Shown here: piece after piece, positions 52,976-63,562 of the stretch
How positions within the stretch are numbered: position 1 is the stretch's first letter
How the letters are laid out: each line of letters starts with the position of its first letter
From: Metaphire vulgaris
Lineage: Eukaryota; Annelida; Clitellata; Crassiclitellata; Megascolecidae
Direction of reading: 5' to 3'
DNA length: 64,000 nt
Assembly: GCA_018105865.1 (NCBI GenBank)
Contig: CM030870.1
Coordinates: forward strand, 3,880,001 to 3,944,000
The notes under the pieces: model-generated
Databases searched by the model: none
Told to the model about the DNA's origin: nothing
What the model saw: only the letters and a program-made list of their open reading frames with translations
Translations under genes and position numbers: made by a program

Positions 52976-53314
52976 TAAAGAGAAAGATAAACAAATAGGA
53001 CCAGCAAAGTAGAATAGCAGTTGCTTTCCCTTGCCTGAGAAGAACTGATATGAAAATTCAGAAGAACAGCTCTGTTTGGCCTCCTATGATCTCAGATCAT
53101 AATCAATTTCAAGGTTTATACAATTTCTTCAATTATATTCAAGTAAACGACCCACGGATGTGATTTCTGGAAAGAAATACAACTTCAGAGCGACATCTAG
53201 TGCATCAATGAATTCCAAGAGAATCTACTTCATTAATTGATAAGTGTATTTACAATTGCAGCAGCACTCCAAAGGAAATAACTAAAGTGGAGAACTGATT
53301 CCACGTGCAAACAA
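52976..53314. other. Spacer, nothing recognised
   Basis: AT-rich sequence between the CR1 fragment and the second 118-bp repeat. Confidence 0.4.
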
Positions 53315-53432
53315 TAAATGACTATTCTCTAAGAAACAGAGGACTTAAGCAAAAATAAATTAATCATTTGACATGATTCTACATATAAAAGTGCTGAAAT
53401 TCAACCAGGAACCAGAACATAACATCATTTAA
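53315..53432. repeat. 118-bp direct repeat, copy 2
   Basis: Copy of 52227-52344. The gypsy LTR begins 10 bp downstream. Confidence 0.85.
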
Positions 53433-53442
53433 GATATCATAC

Positions 53443-53467
53443 TGTGGCGACCATGTGCCACAGATAG

Positions 53468-53513
<46 letters not shown>

Positions 53514-55520
53514 GATTGCTTAACTGTATAAACTGGTTAGTTAATAATTTAATCTAATTAATTAGCGTTATAATAATGTATTTGTACAAATTTTAATTAA
53601 ATAATAAAGATTCATGTAAACGGACAGAGTACGCGCTAGGCTAAGACGCTAAGGCTTCGGTAAAATTATTAGAATCGCCACGGCCGCCCAAAGACCGAGA
53701 GATAAGTCATATAAACCAGCAACGGTTTATGGTCCCCGAGCCTTCGGTCTTTTTGGCAAGTAGAGATTTTGGCCGCTGAAAGACCGTCGCCTGTTTGACA
53801 GAGGCTGCGCGGAGACGGCGGCTGGCTGGCTGCTGACGAAGGGAACAGGCGGTTGGAGCGATGGAAAGAAGGAGAGAGAACGCAGCGGTCGGCCGGCTGT
53901 GTAGTCGATGCGTACGCCTGAACATCGGCGCCCGGGCTACCAGGGGTGGTTAGCGAAGGGCTGGGCCCGTAGACGAGGTCGTGTACCACCGATAACGACG
54001 ACGCCACTGCCTGGGGGTCCTGCTCTGACGGCATCTAAGCGGACGTGGCCCTACAGCTTGAAATTCCGCCTAAAGAGCGGCGGCCGGGGAACAAGGTCCT
54101 GACGGCGATGCGCGTCGCCGGCGGCGATGCGCCCTTCGCCGCTGCCGACGACGCTAGGGGGGTGGGTCCGAAGTTAAGCTTCATGACGGATAAAAAGCAT
54201 AGATAGGGACATTTGGGAGCGAGCGCCCTCAAGGGCTAGTTCTAAAAATCGAAAATCTCCGAAATATGGGAATTTATATAGCACGCGTCAATAGGCGGAC
54301 GCAGGCGGCTGTGTATCAAAAGTTCGCTTGAGACGCGCGCCCAGCTGGCAGGAGCTATTGCCGCGCCGCTTAGCCGTAGAATAAGCCCCTGATCACCGCT
54401 AAGGAAAACGCTATTAGACAGGTCCCTACTTTTTCACATCGACGGCAACTAAGCGAAATTACAGACTACAGTTTAAAAATCCGCCTAAGTGTCCGTCAAA
54501 AAGTTTCAAAACTCTCAAAATTGTCAGTCACTAACATCACATGTACTTTTCGCAGTGTGGTCGCTTATACTGTGAAGCGATAGAGTAAAGAAAGCACAGC
54601 GATTGAAAGCGAGTATTTGGAGCCCGTTTAGAGTGCTAAAGCTTATCGTTTCATACTGACGTATCAAAGGCTATTGACTGTAGTTCCTGTGCGCTAGTTA
54701 TTGTGGCTGCCGGACTGCGTCTAGCTACCGCGTCTTTGTCCGTGTTACCAGTGTTGCCACTGTAGCCATTGTTGTCACTGTTGCTTGGTTTATTAATAAA
54801 TAAATAAAAATAAACCAATAAAGGCAAGTTGTGTCCGTGTCTTTGAAAGTCGCTGTGACGCCGGAGTCTCAGCGCACTGTCCGTGAAGGTGAGCCTTGGC
54901 TGTGATGAACCTCGCCTACCTGAGGTCACGTTAGTGCCCAGGAGGTCAATTCTGAGCCAAGGGAGGAGACAGACGCCCGCCTGTCGTAAGGCGCGGGGAG
55001 AGAGTTTGGGTGAATCGACGGCCAAGGAAAGAGTGGGCCTCCGTCCATTCAGGCACGGATAACCTTGGGTTTGGTGAAAGCGTGAGGAAGCAAAGAGACA
55101 ACGCCGCCTGTCTATAAGAGAGCGGAAGACGGTCAGATTACCGAAAATGAAGAGACGTGGGGCCAAGTCGAAGCCAGAGACCCGGAATACCTATAGAAAT
55201 CGCTTAAGGCGCCGAGACCAAGCGGTGGCCAGCGATAAGAGGCATGAGTTAAAGGGTCTCTCGGACGAGGCCGGGGCCGGAACGGATAGAGAGTCAGAGG
55301 AGGAAAACGAGAACCCTACGTTGAGGAGCGGCCATCCTCAGTGTGCTGCCTGCCCGGCAGCCGCGGACACCTCCTCTGATGTCGGAGAGCCGGAAAGGGA
55401 AACTGACGCCGCCGATCAGGCAGAGTCGGCGGCTGATGGCGATCGGGAGACCGAGCGGGCGTTGGGGGCCGCCCGACCGCCGGCCGCGCTACGAGACCGC
55501 GAGCCGCCGGGGTCGCCACA
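53443..55520 (+). repeat. 5' LTR, 2,078 bp
   Basis: It begins TGTGGCGACC and ends GGTCGCCACA, a TG...CA pair extended to 9-bp inverted ends. An (ATT)n tract is at 53469-53513. Clustered AATAAA signals at 54795-54822 suggest the R region and poly(A) site, leaving about 0.7 kb as U5. A TATA-like CATATAAAC is at 53708. Confidence 0.9.
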
Positions 55521-55523
55521 AAA

Positions 55524-55540
55524 TGGTACCAGAAGTGGGG
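55524..55540 (+). promoter_or_regulatory. Primer binding site
   Basis: TGGTACCAGAAGTGGGG starts three bases after the LTR end, the expected place and TGG start for a tRNA 3' end complement. The tRNA identity was not assigned. Confidence 0.75.
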
Positions 55541-55566
55541 TGGATTCTGGCTTCCAGCCAAATGCA

Positions 55567-58500
55567 ATGGATATTGAGGACTGGAACAGAATTCCACCCC
55601 GTCAGAATTTGAGAGACACCGAGGAACTACGTTCAGATTCGGGACGACAGGCATCCCGCAATGATTGGTTGGTGGTCCGTGGTCAAAACGCTGAAAACTT
55701 CCCGAGGCGAGCGGGAAGGTCAGATAGAGCGGAAGGGAACGTAATAGAAGATCTGCACAGATCTGGGGAATTTGCTAGCCTAGGTTGCGCCGGCACCGAA
55801 GCGGCATTGACGACCTGTGAGATCGACGAAGCGTTCACCCGGAAGCCAGACAGTTACAGTCAGCATTTAGTGGATCGCCAATCTGTTAACCGGAGCCAGT
55901 TTGAGGAACCAAGGACTGATAGAGATTGGTGGGCGGTCCGTGAAGAGCGCGTGCATCCTCCGCCACAGAGGCAATTGCAGATGAGTGAACTTGAGACCGA
56001 TCGTGAGCCGGTGACTAATGCTATTATCGGTTGCGCCGGCACCGAGAACGCTGGTTATAGGCAGCGGGGAGATCAAGTGTCTGCGCCAGTACGTGAGTCG
56101 ACGCGCAAGTTGGACCGCCTCCCGATGGGACCTGTGAGACCGGAGAGTAACGTTTGGCGGGCGGTTTCTGAAACTCTGCAAACAGGCAGCCAGTCACAGA
56201 TAAGAGAACTTGAGTATCGCCAGCCGCAGGGTCTTGCATTTCTCAGTAGCGCCGGCACTGGGAGAGCTAACCACGGTCAGCGAAGGGACCAAGTGTTTGT
56301 GACAGAGTCAGAATCAGGGACAGATTACGAGGTTGACCGCCCGCCGCCGCTTGATCAAAGCAGGAACAAGCCTGCTATGGTACCAGGAACGGTCAGAGGA
56401 CTGTGTCAAACAGTCGTAAGCTGCGAAGATCGAATGTACCGATCAAAGGTGCCAACGGAAGATATCGGAAACGAGGACTCTGAAGTGGATATTGCTCCAC
56501 CAGGTCGACGGAGAGAGACTTACAGGCCAGTCTCATGGGAGGACGGCGAGCTCCCACTCCAAGAAACGAGAGGAAAGGAAACCAGTTTCGCCATCGAGAG
56601 GCGTGGAATCGACGTTGGAACGGTTAAAGTTAATGACCGAGACCGTGCGGTTAACTACAGAACCTATGGGGCTGGAGTACAAGGTGAACAGAACCAGGCG
56701 GATTGGGACACTTTGGAGGACAGAAACTGCCTCGGAGCCGGCGCCGATGCAGCGATGTTCGAAAGAGCTACCAACCGCACCACACTGAAGCAGAATATCA
56801 TCGTTGGAGATCGCTACCCTGAGTACGGAGCTCGTCTCGGAGCCGGCGCCGATGCGACTGTGTACGAAAGAGCAGTGTATCCTCCAAACGAAGACTCACG
56901 AAGCGATCGAAAGTGTCAAGGACAGGAAAGAGACAGAGTCGCCGAAGAACGGTGGGATCAACAGCACGTCAATCGACCGCACTCGGATAACAGAACTCGT
57001 CTCGGAGCCGGCGCCGGGACAGCGATGTTAGAAGAAGCGGAAGGTTACGTTGTGCAGAGAGGGTACCGTGCACCACGTCGGAATGAAATTCGGAATATTG
57101 CAGGCAGACCTTGCCTCGGGACCAACACTGAGAGGGCAGTGTATCAAACGACAGACAGACCAGTGTCCAGGATACAGAGTCATCCTAGTTCACAGGCTCA
57201 GTGGACAGATCAGGGATGTGAGGACCGTGATAGTTTGGGATCCGAACGACGATGGGAGCAACAGGATTGGAAGCTATCCGCTGACAGAACCTGCCTCGGA
57301 GCCGGCGCCGAAGCAGCAATGTCAAAAGAGGCCGAAAATCGTTACGCTCCAGAAGGCCATCGTCCGTTGCGTGGCAAAGAAGGTCAATGCTACATAGGCA
57401 GAGCATACCTTGGATCCGACTCTGAGGCTGCTATGTCTAAGGAGGTGGATAGACCACATTACGCTCGAAGGAACGAGGAAGGTGATCAGTCGATGTGGGA
57501 ACCCAGGAGAGATTACGGCAGAAATGCCTTGGTGCCGCGAGAAACCAAAGTCCGTTGGTCTATTTCGAACGACAGAGCTTGCCTAGGAGCCGGCGCCGAC
57601 GCGGCTAGGTCGCGAGAAAGAACCAAATGGACTCAGAGAGAGGTGGATAACCGTGAAGGAAACGAGAAGCGTGACTTGTCGGCCCTCCGACGGGCAATGA
57701 TTGAAATGCAGAACAAATTGGAAGGGCTCGCCTTTCGGGATCAAGGTAGGCTCAAATCCAAAGACGAAGTGAATCGTGGACATGGAAAGCACCGTCATGA
57801 GAGAGAGGTGACGGCGGGCAGGTCAGACAAGAATTTTTTATTTAGAAATTCAGTAAAGCAAGAAAGTTCTGAATGCCACAAGGAGAGGGGCGGCTCCTTC
57901 AACCGTGAAACGTCGGAAAACAAAGAAGTTCGGAAAAATCTATCAAAAGGAGCTGCGAAACGAATTGGATCGAGACCAAAGTCACCTGTTTCGTCGGAAA
58001 ATGGGACCGAAACTCCGAGTGACTACGAGTCAACTTCGGATGAGTCTGATTATCGGGGCAAGCAAACTGTGGAATCCAAGAGAGATAATAAAACAGCGGT
58101 GGATCTACGCTGTCAGAGTTCTCAGGATGGTAAACAAAGAGACCGCGGTATCCGAATCAAACTGGAGAAGTACGATGGTAAAACACCGGTGGCCGCTTTT
58201 CTGGCAAAGTTTGAAGTGTGTTCTCGGTGTAACGGTTGGAATGAGAGGGAAAAGGCAGACCAACTCATGTGTGCTCTTACAGGTCCTGCAGCTCAGCTTT
58301 TGTGGGACATGGGAGATTTGCAGAACGTAACGTGGAAGACATTGGTGGACCATTTAAGTGCGCGATATGGCTCACAAGATCAGACGAGTCTTTATCGAAT
58401 GAAGTTGCGAACGTATCGACAAGCTCAGGGAGAATCCTTGAACTCTGTCATGTTGGAAATTCGGAAACTAATGGTGCTTGCGTACCCTGGACCAACGAAT

Positions 58501-61500
58501 GAACTGTTAGAAACAGTGGCTTGCGACGCTTTCATCGACGCTTTAGCCGATCAGGAGTTGGCCCAGAAAGTACGAGAGCGAGAGCCGTCATGTCTGGATA
58601 TTGCGTACAAGCACGCTGTACGGTTCGAAGCATACGGTAAAGCTTCTAAGTTCGGTACCGATGGTGAACGGAAACCATGGAGAGTGAAGAATACGAAACA
58701 GGTGAATACGAGAGACCCACAGAATCGACGTTTAGACGATGTCGAGAGGGGCATGAAAACGATCTTAGAGAGGTTGGAACAGTTGACTCTCGAGAGAAAC
58801 ACTGTCCAGAAACGGGAGCTGGTGGACAGGCCAAGAGAACAGAGTAGATTGTTGGACAGAACATGTTTTGGCTGTGGTCAGAAAGGTCATTATAAGCGGT
58901 TTTGTCCTCAGGCCCGAGCCTCGGATGAACATCAAAATCAGGTGGGCGAAGAAGCGGGTCAACCTGATGGAACCAGAGATGCGCAGAATCATCTAGTAAA
59001 AGGGAGCCGTATGGCTTATGTGTTCGGAAAGTTGGAAGGTCGAAGAAAGGAACACCCGTGCCTTTTGGACACAGGGAGTGAAATGTCGTTGGTACCGAAG
59101 TATATGGTCAACAAGAAATTACTGAGACCGGCTCAGCAACGCCTGCTGGCAGCGAATGGAACTAGAATCAAAGTAGAGGGCGAGGCCACCCTCAAAATAA
59201 AGATAGGAAGAAACGTGTACGCTCTTCCTTGTCTTGTGACCGAACAAGTAACCGAATTGATTTTGGGTCTGGCTTGGTTGGAGAACAATAAAGTGAGTTG
59301 GAACTTCGCTACGGGAAGAATCTGTGTCGGGACAGAATCAATACCTCTCCATGAGGTGGACGAGGAGAGCATGTGCCGCAAGGTTATGATCGAAAGGGAA
59401 GTTGTCATACCATCCCTCCGAGAAGTAGACATTTCGGCAATCATGGTTTACCCTCATTTGGGACGATGTCAAACAGAATGGGCAACGGTTCCGAGCGAAC
59501 TGCTGGCAAATGTAATAGTCGGTCGAACGTTAATAAATGGAGAAGACGATGAACCTAGAATAAGGGTCATCAATGTGGGACCAACAACGGTGGAAATTCC
59601 ATCGAAAACTTTGTGTCAGTTGGAGAGGGTTGAAGTCTTACAAGACTGCGAAACGGAAACCAGTGCGGATGAATTTTCGAGTACGGTGGTCACGAATGCT
59701 ATCCATGTGGAAAATGGAGACGAGAGCAAGTTGTCAAACTTGTGGGAGAACGTGGAAGGCGTCACGAATGAGCAAAGAGAGTCACTTCGGGAGCTCATCT
59801 TGCGCTACCGGACAAGTTTTTCTTTATCAGAGAATGACTTGGGTTACACGTCGGTGATTCAGCACGAGATTGATACGCAGAGAGAGGACCCAGTGCGGCA
59901 ACCTCTTAGAAGGCAACCAATAGCAATGTTGGCTGAAATCGATCGTCAGGTGGACTCCATGTTGGAACAGAACATTGTGGAACCGTCGTCCTCTGACTGG
60001 TCATCAAACGTTGTTATGGTGAAAAAGAAAGACGGTAGCCTACGCTTCTGCATAGATTACCGGAAAGTGAATGCGAAAACGAGGAAGGATTCATTTCCTT
60101 TACCTTTGATCAGTGAATGTTTGGATACTCTTGGCGGAGCGAAATGGTTTAGTACATTCGATCTTCGTGCTGGCTATCACCAGATGGCGCTTCATCCGAA
60201 GGATAAGCACAAGACAGCTTTCGTTACAAGGAAAGGATGCTTTCAGTTCCGTGTGTTACCGTTCGGACTGTGCAATAGTCCTGCTTCATTCTGTCGGTTA
60301 ATGAACTTAGTGCTATCAGGTCTGAATCTGGATATTTGTTTGGTATACCTCGACGACATTATTGTCTTCTCGAAAGACGTGGAAAGTCATATGGAACGGT
60401 TGGAAAAGGTATTCAGCCGATTAAACCAGTATAATCTTAAGCTGAAGCCTTCTAAATGTCACTTGCTGCAGAGGCAAGTCTTGTTCCTCGGACACGTTGT
60501 GAGTTCGGAAGGAGTCGCCACGGATCCAGACAAGGTCAAATCCGTGAAGAACTGGGCGACACCTAAGAATGTAAGACAGGTGAGGTCGTTCGTTGGACTT
60601 TGTTCCTATTATCGGAAGTTCGTTTCTGATTTTGCTTTAATAGCAAAACCATTGCATGGTCTTACTAAGAAAGGAGTAACGTTTCAATGGTCCGAAGAAT
60701 GCGAACAGGCATTCCAGGAATTGAAGAACCGGTTAACTTCATCGCCGATACTCGCACTTCCTATCGACGATGGAGATTACGTATTGGATACAGATGCGTC
60801 TGGATACGCCATTGGAGCGGTTTTATCACAGATTCAAGGTGGTGAAGAGAAAGTGATTTGTTACGCAAGTCGATTGTGTTCCCCGGCAGAGAGGAACTAC
60901 AATGTAACCAGAAGGGAACTGCTAGCGGTGGTATACTTTTTGAAGGAGTTTCGGCAGTATCTATGGGGCAAGAAGTTTTTACTTCGTACAGATCACTCAG
61001 CCCTTCAGTGGTTGAGGAAGACACCGGAACCAATTGGGCAGCAAGCTCGGTGGCTTGAAACAATCGAAGAATTCGATTTTGAAATTATTCATAGATCGGG
61101 AGCAAAGCATGGCAACGCGGATGCGGTGTCAAGAATACCGCACGATGGGTTAGAGAACCCTGAAGAAACTGACCATCGAATCAAAGCGGTTTTCGCGGTG
61201 AAGGAAGAGGCAGATTTATCTGCTTGGAACGAATGGAGCAAGGAAAGTATTCGATCTAAACAGCTGGAAGACCGAGATGTCTCGTCCCTTGTTGGTTGGA
61301 AAGAAGCAGAAAGCTACCCTTCAGAGGAAGTTTTCTTGCAAAGAAGCGGTGAGTTGAAAACGCTACTTAGCCATTGGAACCAGATGTCTATTATTAATGG
61401 AATCCTTTATCGGGATTGGCTTGATGGAAAGGAAAACCGAGTCCTGCGAAGGCAGTTAGTTGTTCCGAAGAGCCTACGGAACGAGGTTATGAAATTGACG

Positions 61501-62775
61501 CATGCAAGTTTCTCGGGAGGTCACTTTGGTATTCGAAAAAGCCTTGGTCAGCTGCAAAGACGTGCCTATTGGCCAGGCTGGAAGGAAGACATGAGACGGT
61601 TTTGTCAGTGTTGTGACCGTTGTGCGCGATATCGTAGAGAGAAACCGCCAAAGCAAGGAAGGTTGCAGAAAGTGCTTATTGGCGAACCAATGGAACGATT
61701 TGGAATCGATATTACGGGACCACATCCCGTATCAAATAAAGGGAATAAATACATTTTGACTGCTATTGATTATTTTTCGAGATGGGCCGAGGCGCTCCCT
61801 ATCAGAAATCAAGAAGCGTCAACGGTGGCGCAGACTCTTATGGTGCACGTATTCTCACGATTTGGAATGCCACGACAAATTTTGACAGATCAAGGTCCGT
61901 GTTTTGAATCAACTCTGTTCAAAGAGCTGTGTCGTATAATGGAAATCGATAAGATACGCACGACCCCGTACCATCCTTCCGGGAATGGACTTATCGAAAG
62001 GTTCCATCGTACGCTGAACATGCTCTTGGGCAAAGTCGTGTCTGAACGGCAGAAGGATTGGGACGTTCATTTACCGTATGTCATGGCTGCCTATCGTTCT
62101 ACGGAACACGAATCGACCAAGAGAACACCGAATTTCCTGTTTCTTGGTAGAGAGAACCATGCACCGATCGATCTACTTGTGTCTCCGACAGAGGACCGAG
62201 AGACCGATGTGGAAGAATTCGTTGCTAACCGTCGGGAGATAATGGATAATGCGTACCAGTTGGTGAGAGACCAGTTACAGAAAACATTCGAGAGAAGGAA
62301 GAAATCGTACGACCTAAGAGTGAGGCCCGCGAGATTCAAAGAGGGTGATTGGGTCTATTATTACTACCCAAGAGTGCTTACGGGGCGAAAAGCAAAGTGG
62401 GCCAAATTCTTTACCGGACCATTCTTGGTTGTGACCGTTTTGGGCCCGGTACTGTATCGAATCCAGAAAAGTCGCACTTCGAAACCTTTGATCGTGCACG
62501 TGGATAAATTGAAACGGTTCCGAGGGGAAGCTCCGAAGTCGTGGCTACCTGAAACCATCGAAACGGAAACGTTGTCGGATATCGAACTGCCTTTGGGCGG
62601 TGACAATGAACCTCGAACAACCGAGTCTGCGAAAGAAGACCCCGAGCCGGAATTCTCAGCGGACGATGAGGTTGAGGTCATCAGAGCGGAAACCGATCGC
62701 AGGACCCGGAAATCTCGTCCACCTCGCTGGTTGGACGGGTTCGTTTGTGGAACAATGATTTCAGATGGCAACTAG
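55567..62775 (+). CDS. gag-pol: Gag-Pol polyprotein, uninterrupted
   Basis: From the first ATG after the primer site (55567) the frame runs 2,402 codons without stop; it is also open upstream to an ATG at 55147 inside the LTR. Residues are counted from 55567. About 1-860 form a charged N-terminal region with ten degenerate LGAGADAAM-type repeats. About 861-1030 is a retrotransposon capsid (KLEKYDGKTPVAAFLAKFE ... WDMGDLQNVTWKTLVDHL). The zinc knuckle CFGCGQKGHYKRFC is at 1100. Protease LLDTGSEMSLVP is near 1168. The RT has FSTFDLRAGYHQM, LPFGLCNSP and YLDD at 1594-1597. RNase H begins VLDTDASGYAIG. Integrase has HASFSGGH ... CCDRC and D, D-35-E (61708, 61888, 61996). The GPF module is TGPFLVVTVLGPVLYRI. 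No chromodomain was recognised. All catalytic motifs are intact. The clade was not assigned. Confidence 0.93.
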   Translation: MDIEDWNRIPPRQNLRDTEELRSDSGRQASRNDWLVVRGQNAENFPRRAGRSDRAEGNVIEDLHRSGEFASLGCAGTEAALTTCEIDEAFTRKPDSYSQHLVDRQSVNRSQFEEPRTDRDWWAVREERVHPPPQRQLQMSELETDREPVTNAIIGCAGTENAGYRQRGDQVSAPVRESTRKLDRLPMGPVRPESNVWRAVSETLQTGSQSQIRELEYRQPQGLAFLSSAGTGRANHGQRRDQVFVTESESGTDYEVDRPPPLDQSRNKPAMVPGTVRGLCQTVVSCEDRMYRSKVPTEDIGNEDSEVDIAPPGRRRETYRPVSWEDGELPLQETRGKETSFAIERRGIDVGTVKVNDRDRAVNYRTYGAGVQGEQNQADWDTLEDRNCLGAGADAAMFERATNRTTLKQNIIVGDRYPEYGARLGAGADATVYERAVYPPNEDSRSDRKCQGQERDRVAEERWDQQHVNRPHSDNRTRLGAGAGTAMLEEAEGYVVQRGYRAPRRNEIRNIAGRPCLGTNTERAVYQTTDRPVSRIQSHPSSQAQWTDQGCEDRDSLGSERRWEQQDWKLSADRTCLGAGAEAAMSKEAENRYAPEGHRPLRGKEGQCYIGRAYLGSDSEAAMSKEVDRPHYARRNEEGDQSMWEPRRDYGRNALVPRETKVRWSISNDRACLGAGADAARSRERTKWTQREVDNREGNEKRDLSALRRAMIEMQNKLEGLAFRDQGRLKSKDEVNRGHGKHRHEREVTAGRSDKNFLFRNSVKQESSECHKERGGSFNRETSENKEVRKNLSKGAAKRIGSRPKSPVSSENGTETPSDYESTSDESDYRGKQTVESKRDNKTAVDLRCQSSQDGKQRDRGIRIKLEKYDGKTPVAAFLAKFEVCSRCNGWNEREKADQLMCALTGPAAQLLWDMGDLQNVTWKTLVDHLSARYGSQDQTSLYRMKLRTYRQAQGESLNSVMLEIRKLMVLAYPGPTNELLETVACDAFIDALADQELAQKVREREPSCLDIAYKHAVRFEAYGKASKFGTDGERKPWRVKNTKQVNTRDPQNRRLDDVERGMKTILERLEQLTLERNTVQKRELVDRPREQSRLLDRTCFGCGQKGHYKRFCPQARASDEHQNQVGEEAGQPDGTRDAQNHLVKGSRMAYVFGKLEGRRKEHPCLLDTGSEMSLVPKYMVNKKLLRPAQQRLLAANGTRIKVEGEATLKIKIGRNVYALPCLVTEQVTELILGLAWLENNKVSWNFATGRICVGTESIPLHEVDEESMCRKVMIEREVVIPSLREVDISAIMVYPHLGRCQTEWATVPSELLANVIVGRTLINGEDDEPRIRVINVGPTTVEIPSKTLCQLERVEVLQDCETETSADEFSSTVVTNAIHVENGDESKLSNLWENVEGVTNEQRESLRELILRYRTSFSLSENDLGYTSVIQHEIDTQREDPVRQPLRRQPIAMLAEIDRQVDSMLEQNIVEPSSSDWSSNVVMVKKKDGSLRFCIDYRKVNAKTRKDSFPLPLISECLDTLGGAKWFSTFDLRAGYHQMALHPKDKHKTAFVTRKGCFQFRVLPFGLCNSPASFCRLMNLVLSGLNLDICLVYLDDIIVFSKDVESHMERLEKVFSRLNQYNLKLKPSKCHLLQRQVLFLGHVVSSEGVATDPDKVKSVKNWATPKNVRQVRSFVGLCSYYRKFVSDFALIAKPLHGLTKKGVTFQWSEECEQAFQELKNRLTSSPILALPIDDGDYVLDTDASGYAIGAVLSQIQGGEEKVICYASRLCSPAERNYNVTRRELLAVVYFLKEFRQYLWGKKFLLRTDHSALQWLRKTPEPIGQQARWLETIEEFDFEIIHRSGAKHGNADAVSRIPHDGLENPEETDHRIKAVFAVKEEADLSAWNEWSKESIRSKQLEDRDVSSLVGWKEAESYPSEEVFLQRSGELKTLLSHWNQMSIINGILYRDWLDGKENRVLRRQLVVPKSLRNEVMKLTHASFSGGHFGIRKSLGQLQRRAYWPGWKEDMRRFCQCCDRCARYRREKPPKQGRLQKVLIGEPMERFGIDITGPHPVSNKGNKYILTAIDYFSRWAEALPIRNQEASTVAQTLMVHVFSRFGMPRQILTDQGPCFESTLFKELCRIMEIDKIRTTPYHPSGNGLIERFHRTLNMLLGKVVSERQKDWDVHLPYVMAAYRSTEHESTKRTPNFLFLGRENHAPIDLLVSPTEDRETDVEEFVANRREIMDNAYQLVRDQLQKTFERRKKSYDLRVRPARFKEGDWVYYYYPRVLTGRKAKWAKFFTGPFLVVTVLGPVLYRIQKSRTSKPLIVHVDKLKRFRGEAPKSWLPETIETETLSDIELPLGGDNEPRTTESAKEDPEPEFSADDEVEVIRAETDRRTRKSRPPRWLDGFVCGTMISDGN
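55783..57606 (+). repeat. Ten degenerate LGAGADAAM-type repeats in gag
   Basis: Copies at about 55783, 56031, 56245, 56727, 56832, 56998, 57112, 57292, 57406 and 57580. At DNA level the best ones read CTC GGA GCC GGC GCC GA(T/A). They are spaced about 35-160 codons apart within a charged, probably disordered region. Confidence 0.85.
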
Positions 62776-63466
62776 AGACGGTCGAGACGCCCAGCGATTC
62801 AATGGATCGAACTTTGTCGAACGTCAGCGAATGGACGCTTCATTGCGCTTTGTTGGAACGTTCTATTGTTTGCTAAGAGAGACAGACTCTTACTGTTTAA
62901 CTTGTTTACCCGTGTTTGTTTAGTCTTTAAATGTTTTATGGTAAACTGATATTGCTTAGTTGTGACAGTTTATCGCCTTAATTGGCTATTTTGTGATTTG
63001 CTACGCGCTTGGCTTAGGTTTAGCCAGCTAATGAAAATCGCTGAACTGTTTAGTTTTCCATGCTTGCATATATTGATTGTTTGCATATTGTGCATTTTAC
63101 TGCATAATTGTGCATCGTCGTCATTGCTTTCTTTATTGAATCTAGAGTTAAGCGTGCAAAAGAACACCGCTTAACTGCAGTTGTTAAGATAAGTCATGTT
63201 AATTTAAATAGCATATTAAGCGAACAAAGGAAATCGCTTAATTAGGATTGTTTCTTGTAATTTTTTATTTTTTATTTATTTATTTTTTTATAAATTTTTT
63301 ATGTCCTTTGGGTGCCGGAAACGATGACGGTGGTAAACTCCTCGCCCTTTCTGCACGTCGGGAGGCTTAAGTATCGCAGAGACCACTAATGTCCTTTCTC
63401 TAGTTACCTGGGTAGTGTGGTAGGTAGGGGGAACAGAAGTTTGCAGAGATGCTTTGCATCTCAAGT
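62776..63466 (+). other. 3' untranslated region of the gypsy element
   Basis: AT-rich, with no ORF of note and no envelope-like or antisense gene. Confidence 0.7.
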
Positions 63467-63479
63467 GAGCAGGGGAGAG
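63467..63479 (+). promoter_or_regulatory. Polypurine tract
   Basis: GAGCAGGGGAGAG directly abuts the TGTGGCGACC start of the 3' LTR. Confidence 0.85.
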
Positions 63480-63504
63480 TGTGGCGACCATGTGCCACAG
63501 ATAG

Positions 63505-63562
<58 letters not shown>

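Noticed and set aside
54651..55166. 171-codon minus-strand ORF in the gypsy LTR
   Set aside because: No family features, and it lies across LTR regulatory sequence; possible chance ORF.
62776..63466. An env gene making the element a retrovirus
   Set aside because: No ORF above about 70 codons and no signal peptide or membrane segment between pol and the polypurine tract.
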